Shown piece after piece: positions 11,235-25,689 of a stretch of 64,000 nt of DNA (position 1 is the first letter of the stretch; every line of letters starts with the position of its first letter). A program made the position numbers and the translations under genes. Below the pieces are notes generated by a model. That model was not told the DNA's origin. It worked only from the letters and a program-made list of their open reading frames with translations, and did not search any database. Origin of the DNA: Hevea brasiliensis (Eukaryota > Streptophyta > Magnoliopsida > Malpighiales > Euphorbiaceae); NCBI RefSeq assembly GCF_030052815.1, contig NC_079505.1, positions 63,609,309 through 63,673,308 on the forward strand, written 5' to 3'.

Positions 11235-14200
11235 TGATGGTGCGTGAGGTATCACTGTGGGTATGAATTGGTAAAATAATCAAGAATATCAGGTGGGTTA
11301 GTTGACCACCACTTCGATGCTTAAATCAATATTAGGAACTAGAGAATGAGAATAGAGAATGAGAGAATAATATCACACCCTACCCTGCCATAAGATGTAA
11401 TATGATCCCATAGTACATCTAATGAATTACCGTACTTCGCATACCGGTAACCCATTAAATACACTACAAGGAATTTTAAAATAATTTTCATTCGTTTTCA
11501 AATTGGTGGGTAAAATTTTCTTTTTTCTCTTTTTTTTCTTTTTTTTCAGATATTAAAAACCTTTATTTAAAGTCCAAACATTAATCAAATTTTTAGATAT
11601 TTAAAATCTCCGCAATTTTTATAAAAATTTCAGCAGAGTGCCGTCTATATTTGGGAAAAAGAGTTCTTCAAAACCTGTGAAAAACACTTCCAAATAATTA
11701 ATTCAACCCCATTTGCAACCACCAAACTTCAAATCAACAGCAATAGCAACACTTCAATTCAAAATCCAAATTTCAAATCAAGAATTGATATGTCAAAACA
11801 TTTCATAAACTCATGCACATTGCATTTTAAATATTTAATTTACATTCATAAGTTAATTTATAGACTCAAAATCTCAAAAACAATATTATTATACATTGAC
11901 TGTACAACTGCTCAATTTACCTTAATACATATGACACTAAACCATTTACATCAAAATAATTACAAAGGTATTAACAAATACCCGTACAAAAATTCTTCAA
12001 CTGTGCTCCTCTCTGACTGTAGTAGGTCACTCTACTACTATGTCATTTTCTCTATCTACGATAGCAAAGAAAGCTATCGCTGAGTATAAAAATACTCAGT
12101 GGTGCACAATAAAATACAAAATGCATAATATAAAAAATTTATGAACAATTCATAATTCAAAAATCTCACAATCACCTTGCACAATTTTTCAAATCACAAT
12201 TATAGCAAATCAAAATTTTCAAAGCTTAATATAACACAAATTTTGATCAAATAATTTAATAATCATAGTGTTGCCAAACAATAACATAACTTAGGCAATG
12301 ACACAAAATTTCTAAACATGCCGTGTTGTACACCACGACAAGGCAAACTCACCTCACTAATCGAAATCAATGAGGGGGTGGCTAGCTAGCTAATGAGTAC
12401 TCATCCAAACTCACCTCCTGACTAGGAAGCCAAAGAGGGAGGAATATAGTCAAACTCACCCCATAAATGGAGAAGGAACATAATAAGGGACTGCCATGCC
12501 AAGTGTGAATCAAAACAATTTAAAACTATGATGTTCAATTATAATTGATACAACAATTAAACAAACTTCATTTCAAATCTCCATTTCTAAAGTAGGCAAC
12601 ACACAAATTCTCAAATAAAATTTCCAAGGCCATAACCAAATTCACAACCATATTGTTCAAATATTTCATACAAATCAATAAATAATTTTCATTTCAAATT
12701 TCCATTGTAAAATAGGCAACACAACATTCTCGAAATTCATAATGAATAAAACACATTCATAATGTATAACAAATCAATTTTCATTGTGAAAACTATAATT
12801 TAAAAATTTTTATGCACAAACCTAACGTGAGTTGCCTCTAGGCCTTGACTCAGTGTCTTAGACCTTCCGGGTCTTTTTCAGCTGAAACACGATATTTATA
12901 GTATTTCAGTAACTTATCTCACAATAATTCTAATAATTAATTTATATATCTTCAATTCTAGCACCACTATGCTTAAACTTACATTCTTGAAAATTTTCAT
13001 GTTGAGGTTACTATTTATGGTACTATTCAAGTCAAAATATTAACTTTCTTATGCTTAATAGGTATGGGAAATCCAATTATACCCACATACCACATTTTGG
13101 TTACCTAATTTATTGGTTTTGGTCATTTTCTCAAAATTTAAGTCTTTTAGGCAAACTTTCAGATTTTTAGTTTTGGTAACCTATTTTGCACTATTCCATT
13201 GGTAATGTTGCTGTTCGAATTTGGCCACGTTTTCTTCATAGAAATTGTTCCTTATTGTCTTAAATTTATTCTCCTTTTTGAATCACTCCAATTGGAGTTT
13301 TTTAGCTCAAGTTATAGCCATTTGAATCATGGCTGCCGGATTGGTCTAACCCAGATTTCTGGGCACCAAAACTGGTTCTAGCAGTTTTAAGTCACCAATT
13401 TTGGGTGGCTAAATGACTTGGTTAAGAGCATAATTTGGGTTTATATTCTTCATAAAAGTTGTAGGTCTATATCTCAACTTTCTACTGGTAAAATTTCCAG
13501 TCATTAGACCTGCCTAGCCCAAGTTATGGCACACTGTTCATTTGGTCATTTTTCTACAGGTCAGATTGCCTTATCCGGATTTGGCCAATTTGTTCACTAT
13601 GCTATGGTCACTTTCTGGGCATGATTCCTAAATGAAAAATGTGTCATTTTGTGTCTAGTTTCATTCCCAATTGGCCTTATACCAATTGGGTTGGTAAATT
13701 TTAGTTTTGGTCCATGAAAGGGACCTTGGTCCTGCTGCCTGCATAATGTCCCTAAGCAATCCGAATTGAAACCTAATTCTAACACTTCCAACATACCCCA
13801 ATTGGTCACATATGACCATTTTTCAACTCAAACAAGGTCAAACACACCATTTGACCATTTCTCCAATTTTTTTCTTCCAAAACCCTAGGTCCAGACCCTA
13901 ACTCATTACTTTGTTACATTTAATTAATTCCAAACATACAAACACCATTTCTCAACTCATTCAAGCTTCCTAACACATTTAATTCAATCAAACTCATGCA
14001 TTCTCATCTCAAACCCTAGCTGGCCGAAATTCCATATAGTCCTCCAACAATTGTTTTCTTTTCTATTTTTCATAATTTCTAAGTTTATTCAACTATAAAC
14101 ACAATAATTCAACTAGAAATTCAAAGTTTAGCTTACTAACCTTCTCTTTGAAATTCAACCACCCAAATCCTTCCTTTTCTTCTTTTCTTTTCTTGCTCAA

Positions 14201-15364
14201 ACTCCTTTTCAAGTGGCCCAAACAAGGTTTAACTAAGGAATTTGCAATTTCTATGGCTAAATTTTTGGTTTCTTCAAGCTCAAAAATGAGCTTTCATGGA
14301 GGTGAAGTGAGGGAGAGCTTTGAGAGAGAGAAGTGGGGCAGCACATTTGGGTGAGGAAGAAGGAAATCTAATTTTCTTTTCTTTTTTATGCATTTTTATG
14401 TCTTTAAAAATTTTTTTGACTTAGTCAATTTAGGTAGGAAATTTAAAATGAATTTTGACATCATGATGATGTCATAAGGGTGATGTAATAAGCTTTTTCC
14501 TTTTTCTTTTGTATTTATTTTTCCATTAGTTCTTTAATTTAATTCTCGATTCCGAAATTTTCTTTTCTCCGATTTTATTTGACAGTCAGGTCAGGAGTCA
14601 GCTCTAGAGGTCAATTGACCAAATTGCCCCTCGCCAGTTCGATCCGGCTTGCAAATAATTCAATATTTTTTCCGGATCCCTGACCTAATTATTTGACCGG
14701 CTTAACAATTCTTTTTCGTGATTTTCTCTTTTCCACTGTGTTTACAATAGTCCCAAGGTCCGCAGCGTCACATTTTACTGTTCGAAATTTGAGTTTAAAT
14801 CGACCTCGCAATCGTTCCCGAGAAGGTCACCCATCGCTGAAGGTCACCGATTGCTCTAACTCTCAGCTCACTTAACTTTTTATGTTCTGTTTTTTTTATT
14901 TATACTTAACTATTTGACAATTACTAATTATTTGTGTTCAAGGCTTCTCTAGGTGTCTTAAACATAGTTCTAATCCCCTTAATTATTCGAACCGACACCG
15001 GTCATCGAAATAGTGAAATATACCAGACTATGCCAATAGGGGTGTTACAAATAAAGGGTTAGTTATGCATACCTAACAGTCCCTATATATATAGGCATTA
15101 GTTAGTCTCCCATTAGGATTAGGAGTATTGAGTTTTGATAAGAGATGGTTTCCGGGTATCTCGGTTATCTGTTATTAGAATTCTTGTTGGTCTAAGAGTC
15201 ACCTTTGGACTAGGATTCTGACTTGGTCATGCAAGTATTTCTGAATCTTATCCAGGAGAGGAAGATCTCCTACTCCTTATCTATGTGTCCAGGCACCCAT
15301 TTAGCACTTAGGTGATCAAATGGGCGAGCACCCCTTACGCGAGCCTTGTAGGTAAGTAGCATCA
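11235..15364 (-). repeat. 3' LTR of the Tat element, split by a solo LTR
   Basis: Positions 11235-11370 and 15055-15364 together align with the intact LTR at 23547-23991. Shared blocks include GGTTAGTTGACCACCACT, TTGGTCATGCAAGTAT and GGCGAGCACCCCTT. It starts TGATGG and ends GCATCA. It is interrupted at 11371-15049. Confidence 0.92.
11371..15049 (-). mobile_element. 3.7 kb solo LTR, Tekay-like gypsy family
   Basis: Read on the minus strand it begins TGTAACACCCCTATTGGC and ends GGGTGTGATA; the final CA has decayed to TA. Perfect AATAA duplications flank it (11366-11370 and 15050-15054). Both LTR termini but no internal coding region are present, so it is a solo LTR left by recombination. Near 12095 the minus strand reads GCACCACTGAGTA, a motif I associate with large LTRs of plant chromovirus-type gypsy elements. 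It shares stretches such as AACTTGAGCTA and GGAGTGATTCAAAAAGG (minus strand, near 13270-13330) with the solo LTR at 56328-62349, so the two are related families. Open frames inside it have no recognisable product. Confidence 0.88.
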
Positions 15365-15378
15365 TTAGTCCCCCTACT
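15365..15378 (-). other. Polypurine tract of the Tat element
   Basis: The minus strand reads AAGTAGGGGGACTAA directly before the 3' LTR. This purine tract is where plus-strand DNA synthesis starts during reverse transcription. Confidence 0.8.
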
Positions 15379-15732
15379 TATTTAAATCTTTAGGTTTTGT
15401 TCTTTTCAAGCTTTAAATAAGTGGGCATGATGGCACCACCTCATCTTAAGAGGTGAACAGTCATTTTGGCAGATGAAGTGTTGTATTTTGGGGAATCTAA
15501 TGATCTTATCCTTCAGGCTTCCCTAAGCATCTTCTTAGTAATCAAGGTCATTAAATGATCTCCTATATGTGTTGAGGATGCCATTCCCTTGTCATTTTTG
15601 CTTTCTTTCTTGGTTTTGAGTTTGAGAGCTTTTTTTTTTATTCTTCATCAGCGCTAGAATTTCCACCGGAAGCACTTACCGTCCCTTTGCTAAACTTATA
15701 AAAGGTAATTTTGCTTTTCTTTCTATAAAGTT

Positions 15733-16782
15733 ATGGATTCTCCTTAAGATTCTCAAGAGACTCCCAACAGTGTGTATGTTTACACTTCTTCTAATGAAGG
15801 GCCCAATGTTAACCTAGTTGTGGGTGCCTTTGAATGGATGACAGATAAGGCTAAGAGTAACCTTCCCCGAATGGGCAAGCAAGAGCATAATCCCACGAGG
15901 GTGGTCACACAGTTGAGGCAAGCGGGTCTGGAAGGATGATACCAACTAGGGCGGTTGATGATAATGGTCCTATTGCTCTAATAAAGTCCAAATTGAAGAA
16001 TATAACTATTCATTTCATCCAGCAAAAGTATGATATGCCAGATGGATATTTGTTCCTTCACATCTAGGACGATTTTAGGGTGCTTGATCCTATTACTAAG
16101 CCTAACTTTTTTATACTTTATGAAAAGACTTTCAAAGCTAGTTTATGCCTTCCTCTAGACTATTTCTACGAAGAAATGCTAGAATTTTATAGCATCTGCA
16201 TTGCCCAATTAGTACCCTACAAGCTAGAGGACCTTGGTAGCCTTCAGGGGCTTATGCCACCAAAACAATATTATGGGGTGAATATCTTTGCCATTTTTTT
16301 TAATTGCTGGATAGCCAGAGTCATAATTTTAACTATTTCTAAGCCAAGAAGGGGTGTCATCTTTTCAGGGGTTTTCCCTCATCCATGGAGAGATGGAAAA
16401 ATAAGTATTTTCTTTTAGGGAGGGGATTAGTTGGGGTCATTTCCTCTTGTCCTGGTCACTGAATGTGAAATTAAGGAAAGGGGACATTAGCTTATTCGAG
16501 CCTGAATAAATTGATATTGCTGAGCTTAAAAGTTCAGCTGAGAGGGTCACTTTTCCTTTTGCCCCATTGATTACTTGAGAAATCAACATTTATAGGGGTA
16601 GGGTGGAGAGGGGGATACCTCTGATGGGGGCAATGGCTGGGGATGCAACTATTGGAGATATACCTCGAAAGTCCTAGCATGTGCAGCTAGTAGACTTATG
16701 AATTATCCTTTCTTTATGTAGGCATGGCTAGATTGAGCAAGGAAGAAAGAAAGGCACTGGATACCCTAGTTTTTCACAAGAG

Positions 16783-16818
<36 letters not shown>

Positions 16819-17570
16819 GGCCCATTCCTATCAGAGCCCATATCCTAGTGGATGAGGGGCGAAGGCCAATCATTTGGCACACCGGTGCATCTCAGACTAT
16901 TAATTCTGCAACTAATCTTCCTAGTGATGATTGCTTTGCTTTGACTTTGCCCTACTTTTTTGACCCCTCCACATCCTCAAGGTCTTGATGTTGATCTAGC
17001 TAAGTTCAAGACCATTAAGGATAATTATTCACTCACTAGTTTGCTAGCTAAGAAGCTACTTCTTTTAAATGACCGTCTTCACTTTGACCAGGAGGATGAC
17101 GATGATCTTATTCTGTAAATGGCAAGCTACAACTTAGAAGCATTGTGCATGGCCTAGATGGTCAGGGAAAGTTCAAGTTATTAAAAGGAAGTTAAGGAGA
17201 GATGCAGTCTCAATGTAACTTTATAAAAATGGCAATGGAAGATGTGAATCATTAGAACCAAGACCTTAAAAGCCTTCTTGGGGCTATGAAGGGGCAAGTA
17301 GGTGATCTAGAAGCTGAGCTCGAGCCTGTTCAGGCTTCATATGCTTGGGATGTTAAGAAGTTAAATGCCTATATGAAGGAATAAGAAGAGGCTGCCATGG
17401 ATAAATTAGCACATACTTATTTGGATTTGTAAATGGCAGTAATGACTGGTCTATATGAAAGGCATCTGGGTGAGGACTTACTTCCCAAGAGTGCTGATTT
17501 TGCATTAATAGGCGATGATAAGGAGGAAGGTACTGAGCAAGATATTGATGATGCTACGGATGCCGAATAG
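15733..17570 (+). pseudogene. Antisense ORF of the Tat element (putative gypsy-type transposon protein)
   Basis: It lies between pol and the 3' LTR, opposite to gag-pol, the position of the extra ORF known in Tat elements. From the ATG at 15733 it reads MDSP, a stop, then SQETPNSVYVYTSSNEGPN. After a frame change comes a 112-residue open block (16080-16418) with FKASLCLPLDYFYEEMLEFY, IAQLVPY and PHPWRDGKI, which resembles the Pfam family described as putative gypsy type transposon. Near the end are a coiled-coil-like stretch (LKSLLGAMKGQVGDLEAELE) and an acidic tail closing at TAG 17568-17570. A poly(A) run at about 16781-16816 sits inside. Its molecular role is not established. It is broken by stops and frameshifts. 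Confidence 0.65.
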
Positions 17571-17862
17571 TTTCATGTGGCAACAATCGTCCCATTTTTT
17601 TCTTTCTTTTTCTTTTCTTTTTTTCTTGTTTGCTCATGTACAAATCATCTTTTAATTTAATGAAAATTATTGTTTATGCCACATTTCCATTCTCTGTGTA
17701 TCTACTTAGACCAATGTCCAATCATACTCAAAAAAATTTACAAATTCTCTGAGTGGGCGAGTATTAGACTGATTTGGGTGAACGTCATGTTGGGATGGGT
17801 GAGCAAATCACATTTGTGGGCTAGGCAAGTAACACCCTAGTAAGATGGGCAAACAAATGCCT

Positions 17863-18185
17863 TTAACAAATGGATAGATGCCTTAGGTATAGTGGGCGAG
17901 TGATCTAACTCGTTTGGTAGTAGATGAACGTCTCAGTTAATTTTGGTAGGTGGATAAATGTCTTAGGTATAGTGGGCGAGTGATTAAGCCCGTTAGGCAG
18001 CAGATAAATGCCTTAGTTAATTTTGGTAGGTGAATAAATGCCTTAGGTATAGCAAACAAGTGATCGTGCTCATTAGGCAGGCAAATGAATGCCTTAGTCA
18101 ATTTTTGCGAGTAGACAAATGCCTAAGGTATAATGGACAAGTGATCAAGCCTGTTAGGCAAGCAGATGAATACCTTAATTTTTAG
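17863..18185. repeat. Minisatellite, about 80 bp unit, four copies
   Basis: The block CCTTAGGTATAG recurs at 17881, 17961, 18041 and (as CCTAAGGTATAA) 18122, with GCGAGTGAT, TTAGGCAG and TTAGTTAATTTTGG in the same order in each copy. It lies between the integrase end and the antisense ORF. Such repeats are common in the 3' untranslated part of Tat elements. Confidence 0.85.
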
Positions 18186-18339
18186 AGACATAATTAAGGT
18201 AACTATATCTAAATCTTTATTGAAACAAGTAGACTTAGGCTATAATTTCCACATTAAAAATAAGAGTTATGGGCTAGGGATGCCCTTATGTATAAGTAAA
18301 GAGGAATTATTGTAGAATTTCTTCAAATTACTGATATTA

Positions 18340-21300
18340 TAAGATCTTGGCACTATTTTGCCATTGGCTTTAGCAAGTTTGTAAGCAGTAGGCTAATGAT
18401 TTTGGAGATGATGTAAGGGCCTTCCCAATTTTTTTAAAGCTTACTAAGCCTAACTTTTCCTTTTGCCAGATTGGCTCTTCTGAGGACTAGGTCTCCCATC
18501 ATGAATGCACACCCTTTGACTTTGATAATGAATGCTTAAACCATCTTTTATTTGTACTTAGCCATTTGAATGAAGGCCTTGCCTCTCATATTTTCTAGTT
18601 GGTCAAGGTTGAATCTAAGGTCTTCAATACTAAGTGCATGACGCTGCTATAAAACTAAGCACCTGGAACTCAGTTGAGATGACTGTATCTGCCCCATAAG
18701 TTAAAAAAAAAAAAAAAAAAAAAGGGCTTCCTCGGTGGCTAACCTGTGGGTTGTTCTGTATGCTTATAGCACACTTGGCAATTCGTCTGGCTAACTTCCT
18801 TTAGCATCGTCAAGTCTATTCTTAAGACCCTACAGAATGATTCTATTAATCACTTCAGTTATGCCATTTTTTAAGAGATGGTAGACTAATCTAAAGCGTG
18901 GGTTGATATTCCAAGATGAGCAAAATTCCTGTAACTTTTTGCAATTAAACTATTTGTTATTTTCAATAATTATTATGTTGGAGATCCTAAATCTACTAAA
19001 GATGTTCTTTTTGTAGAAGTTATTTACCTTATCTGTTGTTATCCTAAGTGTTGCTTCTACCTCTATCCACTTAGTAAAATGGTCTATTGCAATAGTCAAA
19101 TATCTTTTTTTGTCCTGCTATCCTTAGGAAAGGTTCGATGATATCATTTCCCCACTGATGGAAAGGCCATGGGCTTCCAATGGTTGTTTGTTTCTCAACT
19201 AGGACATGGGGTATGAAATCATGCTTTCTTAGCAATTTTCCTTACTCCTTCATGGCTGCCACATATACCTTCATGGATGTCCTTTAAGACACTTACTCCT
19301 TGTTTGGTGATGCATTTTAACCAAGGTTGCAAATATGACCATTTGTAAAGCCATCTGTTAATAAGTCCATATTCAGATGAATTGTGAACCAGTTTGGCTA
19401 CTTCTTGCGGGTCTTTTAGTAGCGTCCATAGGCCAAGTAATAGAAAATTGGTCTTATCCCTCAAATCTCCTATTTCAATGGGAAGACTTTCTTTCTCATC
19501 AATTTTTAGGGATTTGATTTCCTTAAAAGGGATTGGATGGGTGAAATGTTGTTTTCTAGCTGCCAACTTGCCTAAGGCATCAACATCATTATTCTCTTCT
19601 CGAGGGATTTGGAGGATTATCACTTCTCCATCTGTTATCTGAATCTCTATAATGAACTTCTTGATCCATATTTCATACTTTGCCAAGTTTTGTTCTTTAA
19701 CATGAAAATTACCTTTGCATTGATTGACTACTAGTTAAGAGCCAGAGTGTATGGTAATATGTGTGGCTTTAACCTCTTTGAGGATTCTAAGGGCTATCAA
19801 TAGTGCTTCATACTTGGCCATTATTGGTGGTGCAAAAGGCTAACTTTACTGCATATTGTAACTTTGTCCTATACAACCCTTCTAGAATGATTCCAATCGC
19901 TACACTATATGATCTTGATTCACCGTTAACCCATACTTTCCACTCTTCTTTGTTATTTGATTTTTTTGATTCATCAGGAGTCAACTTTGCCATAAAATCC
20001 ACCAAAGCTTATGCTTTCAGTGGCTATCTTGTGCTATACCTAATGTCATAAGAGCCAAGGTGGATTGCCTATTCTATTACTCTCCCAAATACACCCGAAT
20101 GGTATAAAATCTTTTACAATGGATAGTTGCTTCGAACTTTAACTGTATGTTCCTTAAAGTAAGGCCTAAGCTTCTTCGCAATAATTGGGATAGCCAAAAT
20201 AAGCTTTTCAAGGATGGAGTAATTTAACTTTCCCCCTTTCAAGAATTGGTATGTAGTAGATTGGGAATTACTCTCCCTCTTCCTCCCTAACCAGAATAGA
20301 GTAAACAATTCCATTAGTAACTAAAAGATATAAGTATAGGGTTTCACTTGGGCGAGGGGTGTTAAATAGTGAAGGCTAGGTGAGGAACTTTTTCAACTCA
20401 TCAAATGCCAGCTGACAATCTTCTTCCCATTTGAATTGTTTACTTCCTTTTAAGGCTCTGTAAAAGGGGAGACATCTCCTAACCGAGCATGATATAAAAT
20501 GACCAAATGTAGTAATCCACCCATTCAACTTCTATACTTTTTTAATGCTTTTGGGTGGCTACATGTCTATGACTGCTTTTATTTTCTCAGGGTTGGCTTC
20601 TCTTCCCCTTTCTAACACCATATAACCCAGAAACTTACCAGCCTTTATCTCAAATGTGCATTTTTTAGGGTTTAGCTTCATCTCAACCTTGATGAATACA
20701 TCAAAGGTTTCTACTATATCTCTGGCATGGTCTTCCACTCTTCTACTTTTGATTATTATATCATCCACATAGACCTCTACCACCTTGCCTATTAGGTCTT
20801 TAAACATTGTATTGACCAAACGCTAGTAAGTTGTGCATATATTCTTTATCCCAAAAGGCATCACTTTACAACACCCCATCATTTGTAATGAATGCAATTT
20901 TTTTTGCACCATCAAGTTTCTTCAATATCTGGTGGTAACCAAAAATAGCATCAACTAGCGAACATACAGCATGTCCTGTTGTAGCATCTACCAATCGATT
21001 AATGCTGGGTAAGGGGTAATGATCCTTCGGGCATGCCTTATTGAGGTTAGTGAAGTCTACATACATCTTCCACTTACCATTAGCTTTTTTAACAAGGACA
21101 ACATTGGCAACCCAAGTTAGATATTGAACTTCAAAAATTAAATTAGTATCTTTCAGTTTTCTGACTTCTTCTGCTATTGCCTTCTATTTGTAAAGGGCAA
21201 ACCTCCTCTTCTTTTGCTATACTAGTTTGACAGTTGGGTCCACATTTAGTTTATGGGTAATTACTATTCGATCAACGCCCTTTACATATTCAGGTGTCCA

Positions 21301-21383
21301 AGCGAACATTTAAATTCATTTAGTTAAAACCCAAATCATGTCCTCCTTAACTTACCCTTCTAAGGCTGATCCCAATATGATAT

Positions 21384-21427
<44 letters not shown>

Positions 21428-21800
21428 TCAACTGTACTATTGTGACTTCATTTGCTGGTTCAAGCGATACTTTTTACGGTTTCTCCAATAACTCGATTAT
21501 TAGAGTCATTTGGTCTACCAGCTTGATAAACTACTTATAACACTCCTAGGCTGACCTCTGGCTTCCTCTGCAAATGGTTATTCCTCCTACAGCAGGCAGT
21601 TTTAGGCATAACATTCCCATGTTGATTATGATACCATAATCACTCAGTATTGGTCTAGTAAGGATGGCATTGTAAGAGAAAAGGATGTTTACCACAGTGA
21701 ATTTGACATAAATTTCCCTCTTATCCTTCTCAGTTCCTAGGATTATTGTGAGGTTAGCTATCCCTACCACTGGTATTGACTTCTCTCCCAAAATGAACAG
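18340..21800 (-). pseudogene. Tat pol: protease, RT, RNase H, integrase (broken)
   Basis: Blocks run in minus-strand order. An aspartic-protease-like tail (about 21791-21546) contains AYNVILGRP-like SYNAILTRP. RT (21066-20559) has VDFTNLNKACPKDHYPLP, then YVDDIIIKS with the catalytic YVDD intact, then FLGYMV. RNase H and a second RNase H-like segment follow (20314-19690), with VDFMAKLTP. Then come LQIPREENNDVDALGKLAA and an HEG...GSHEG zinc-finger remnant (19686-19219). The integrase core (about 19180-18850) has PFHQWGNDII and AIDHFTKWIEVEA, but the expected TDN motif reads IEN. The C-terminal part includes DLVLRRANLAKGK (about 18500). Many stops and frame changes make it non-functional. Confidence 0.9.
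21384..21429. repeat. (TTTC)n microsatellite
   Basis: About eleven uninterrupted CTTT units lie within the pol region upstream of RT. It is probably a later expansion. Confidence 0.95.
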
Positions 21801-22796
21801 TGGACAGGGGCCCTTAGATAGATTTTTTACTTAGAGGTCCATCTTTTCATATACATCCAAGGTGAAAAGATTAATTAAACTTCCAGTGTATGCCAAAACC
21901 CTTCTCACCTCATACTTATTGTATCTAGCTTTAATGACTAGAAGATCAGAATGTGGATAAGTAACATTGTCATCTTTTGGACTAAAGATGATGGGAGACT
22001 AGCATAATTGTTTAACTGCCATGATTTTTATTGACCCATCAGACAACTGATCTCTCTTCTTCTCTCCCTTGATTGTGGTAGATCCACTGAAAATCACATT
22101 TTTTACCCCAATTAAGTCTTTCTCATCAGATTTATTCCTATCCCACTTTTGGTGTTATGGTCTTTTCAACTTCCTTTTTTCCCATCGGTCACCCTCCTTT
22201 CCTCAAGGCTTGAGTCTCAGTCTCCCTTCCTTGCAAAACATTTGAGTGCTCCATCCCTTACCTTCCTTTCAATTTCATCCTTCAACTGTCTACATTTATC
22301 TATTGTATGCCCATAGTCATCATGAAACTTGTAAAATTTGCTTTGATCTCTTGTTTTGGAAAACCTCAGATCTAAGTTCCTTGGCTATCTAATGGATTCC
22401 CCATTTTTCTGGATCCATATCAACACTCTAGATCGAGAGTTATTTGGGGAGGTGTAATTTCTAAACCTGTCCCTTCCTTTATTAGATAGGCTTGATTGCC
22501 TTTCTAAGGTATTTCTTTTCTTTTTTCCTGTACTTTTAACTTTTTCAAGCTTTTTTGTTTGCCTCTCTCCTTACCTTTCATCATCTAGACATATATATTT
22601 CTGAGTCCTCTCCATTAATTGGTAGTATGTTCGTGCAGGATTTTTTATTAAGGGAGTTAACGAATTTGACATTGGTGGACACCTTTTTGAAGGCCTCACA
22701 GATTATTTCATGGTTTAATTGTTTCACCTTGATGGCTTCAGAATTAAATCAAGCAATGTAATTCTGAAAGCTCTCCTCATCTTTTTATAAGACTTT

Positions 22797-23483
22797 CTAT
22801 AGGTCTGAAAAGAGTTTTTTGGGTGGAATACAAATGATAAATTTATGCTTGAATTCATGTTCCAGTTGGTTGAAATTTTGGAAGAAACATGTTAAGAGAT
22901 GCTGATACCATCTTTGGGCCATAATGGTCAAGGTAGATGGGAAAACCCTACAAAGGATGAAATCTTTAACATTCTGGAGGCATATGGTAGTTCGAAAGTT
23001 GGCAAGGTGACTGCAAGGGTTGGTATTCCTGTCATATTTGTCCAAACTTAGGAGTATGAACTTTGTAGGGAAACGTTCAGTTAGAATCTCTTTCATCCAA
23101 GGGGAATAGTCTCCCACACCCAAATTATCTTCCTGGGTTATCTCCTTTTGTACTTTTTCTGCTCCCTGGACCAATCTCCAGTCAATACCCTTTTTGGTTG
23201 AGTTAACTTCTAGGTCCTCCTCATCCTTTTTTTTTAGTCAAACTTTTGTCCCTAATTAGCTTGTATTATAGTACTATTTTCTAGGGCCCTAAAATTATCC
23301 AGTTGCATGGCCTGATTTTTCAGGCCTAAATTTTCAGCTTCTAATTCTTTGATTCGCTGCAACAATTGTTCTAGTGTTAGTTATACTAGAGTATTATTTG
23401 CGATTGTGGCACCATTGGTGGCACCATTGCCGATGAATGGTGTTTCAACAATTAGTAGTTCTACTGGTGGATAGGAAGCCATG
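22797..23483 (-). pseudogene. Tat gag (broken)
   Basis: The likely start is the ATG at 23481-23483 (MASYPPVELL), 60 bp inside the primer-binding site. Stops follow, then a 125-residue open block (23174-22797). It contains LTERFPTKFILLSLDKYD, HLANFRTTICLQNVKDFILC, RVFPSTLTIMAQRWYQHL and FNQLEHEFKHKFI, which is the plant retrotransposon gag pattern (capsid-like domain before a region that would carry the zinc knuckle). Gag forms the particle that packages element RNA. The reading frame is interrupted upstream and downstream. Confidence 0.85.
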
Positions 23484-23526
23484 ATTTAGTAACGACAATA
23501 GCAATCACAAGAAAAATAGGTAGTGT

Positions 23527-23544
23527 TTTCCCTCAAACGGCGCT
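23527..23544 (-). other. Primer-binding site of the Tat element
   Basis: The minus strand reads AGCGCCGTTTGAGGGAAA directly after the 5' LTR. It resembles TGGCGCCGTTGCCGGG, which is complementary to the 3' end of tRNA-Asp and is used by many Tat and Athila elements. Two or three positions differ. Confidence 0.65.
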
Positions 23545-23546
23545 AA

Positions 23547-23991
23547 TGATATTGCTTGAGTATCTCCACAGGTATGGATCTGTAAAATAATAAAGAACAT
23601 CAGGTGGATTAGTTGACCACCACTCCAATGCTTAAGCCAGTATTGAAAATTAGAGAATGAGAGAATAAAGGATTAATTGTGCATGTTTGACAGTCACTAT
23701 ATATATGGGCATTAGTTACTCTCCCACTAGGATTAAGTGTATTGAGTTGTGATAGGAGATGGTCTACAAGTATCTCGGTTATATGTTGATGGAGTCCTTG
23801 TTGGTCTATAAATCACATTTGGACTAGGATTCAAACTTGGTCATGCAAGTATCTAGGAATCCTGTCCGGGAAAGGAAGATCTCCCATTCATTGTCTATGT
23901 GTTCGGGCTTCCATTTAGCACTTGGGCGATGGGTGCGTCGTTCGTTTAGGCGAGCACCCCTTGGACGAGCTTTGTGGGGTGAGTAGCGTCA
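23547..23991 (-). repeat. 5' LTR of the Tat element
   Basis: The intact 445 bp LTR starts TGATATTG and ends GCGTCA on the plus strand, and is directly followed by the ATATA target duplication. Confidence 0.92.
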
Positions 23992-23996
23992 ATATA

Positions 23997-25596
<1,600 letters not shown>

Positions 25597-25689
25597 TTTT
25601 TTTGAGAAATAAAAGCTTTATTAAGAAAACTCAGCCTAAAGGCAGGTCAGCCAATACAAATGGAAAATTAGAACTACGAAAATCTTTAA

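Larger units (their letters stand above)
11235..23991 (-). mobile_element. Tat-lineage Ty3/gypsy retrotransposon, complete but dead
   Basis: On the minus strand the order is LTR (23547-23991), primer-binding site, gag, protease, RT, RNase H, a second RNase H-like part, H2C2 finger/integrase, an antisense ORF, tandem repeats, polypurine tract and LTR (11235-15364). Both ends are flanked by ATATA (11230-11234 and 23992-23996), a perfect 5 bp target duplication. Subtracting the nested solo LTR and its duplicated target leaves about 9.07 kb. The LTRs are 445 and 446 bp after correction and differ at many positions, so the insertion is old. The PFHQWG and IPREEN motifs and the antisense ORF point to the Tat group. 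All frames are broken. Confidence 0.93.

Noticed and set aside
17863..18185. Regular repeats that could suggest a CRISPR-like array
   Set aside because: The whole 80 bp unit is repeated with no unique spacers, and the DNA is a plant retroelement; it is an ordinary minisatellite.
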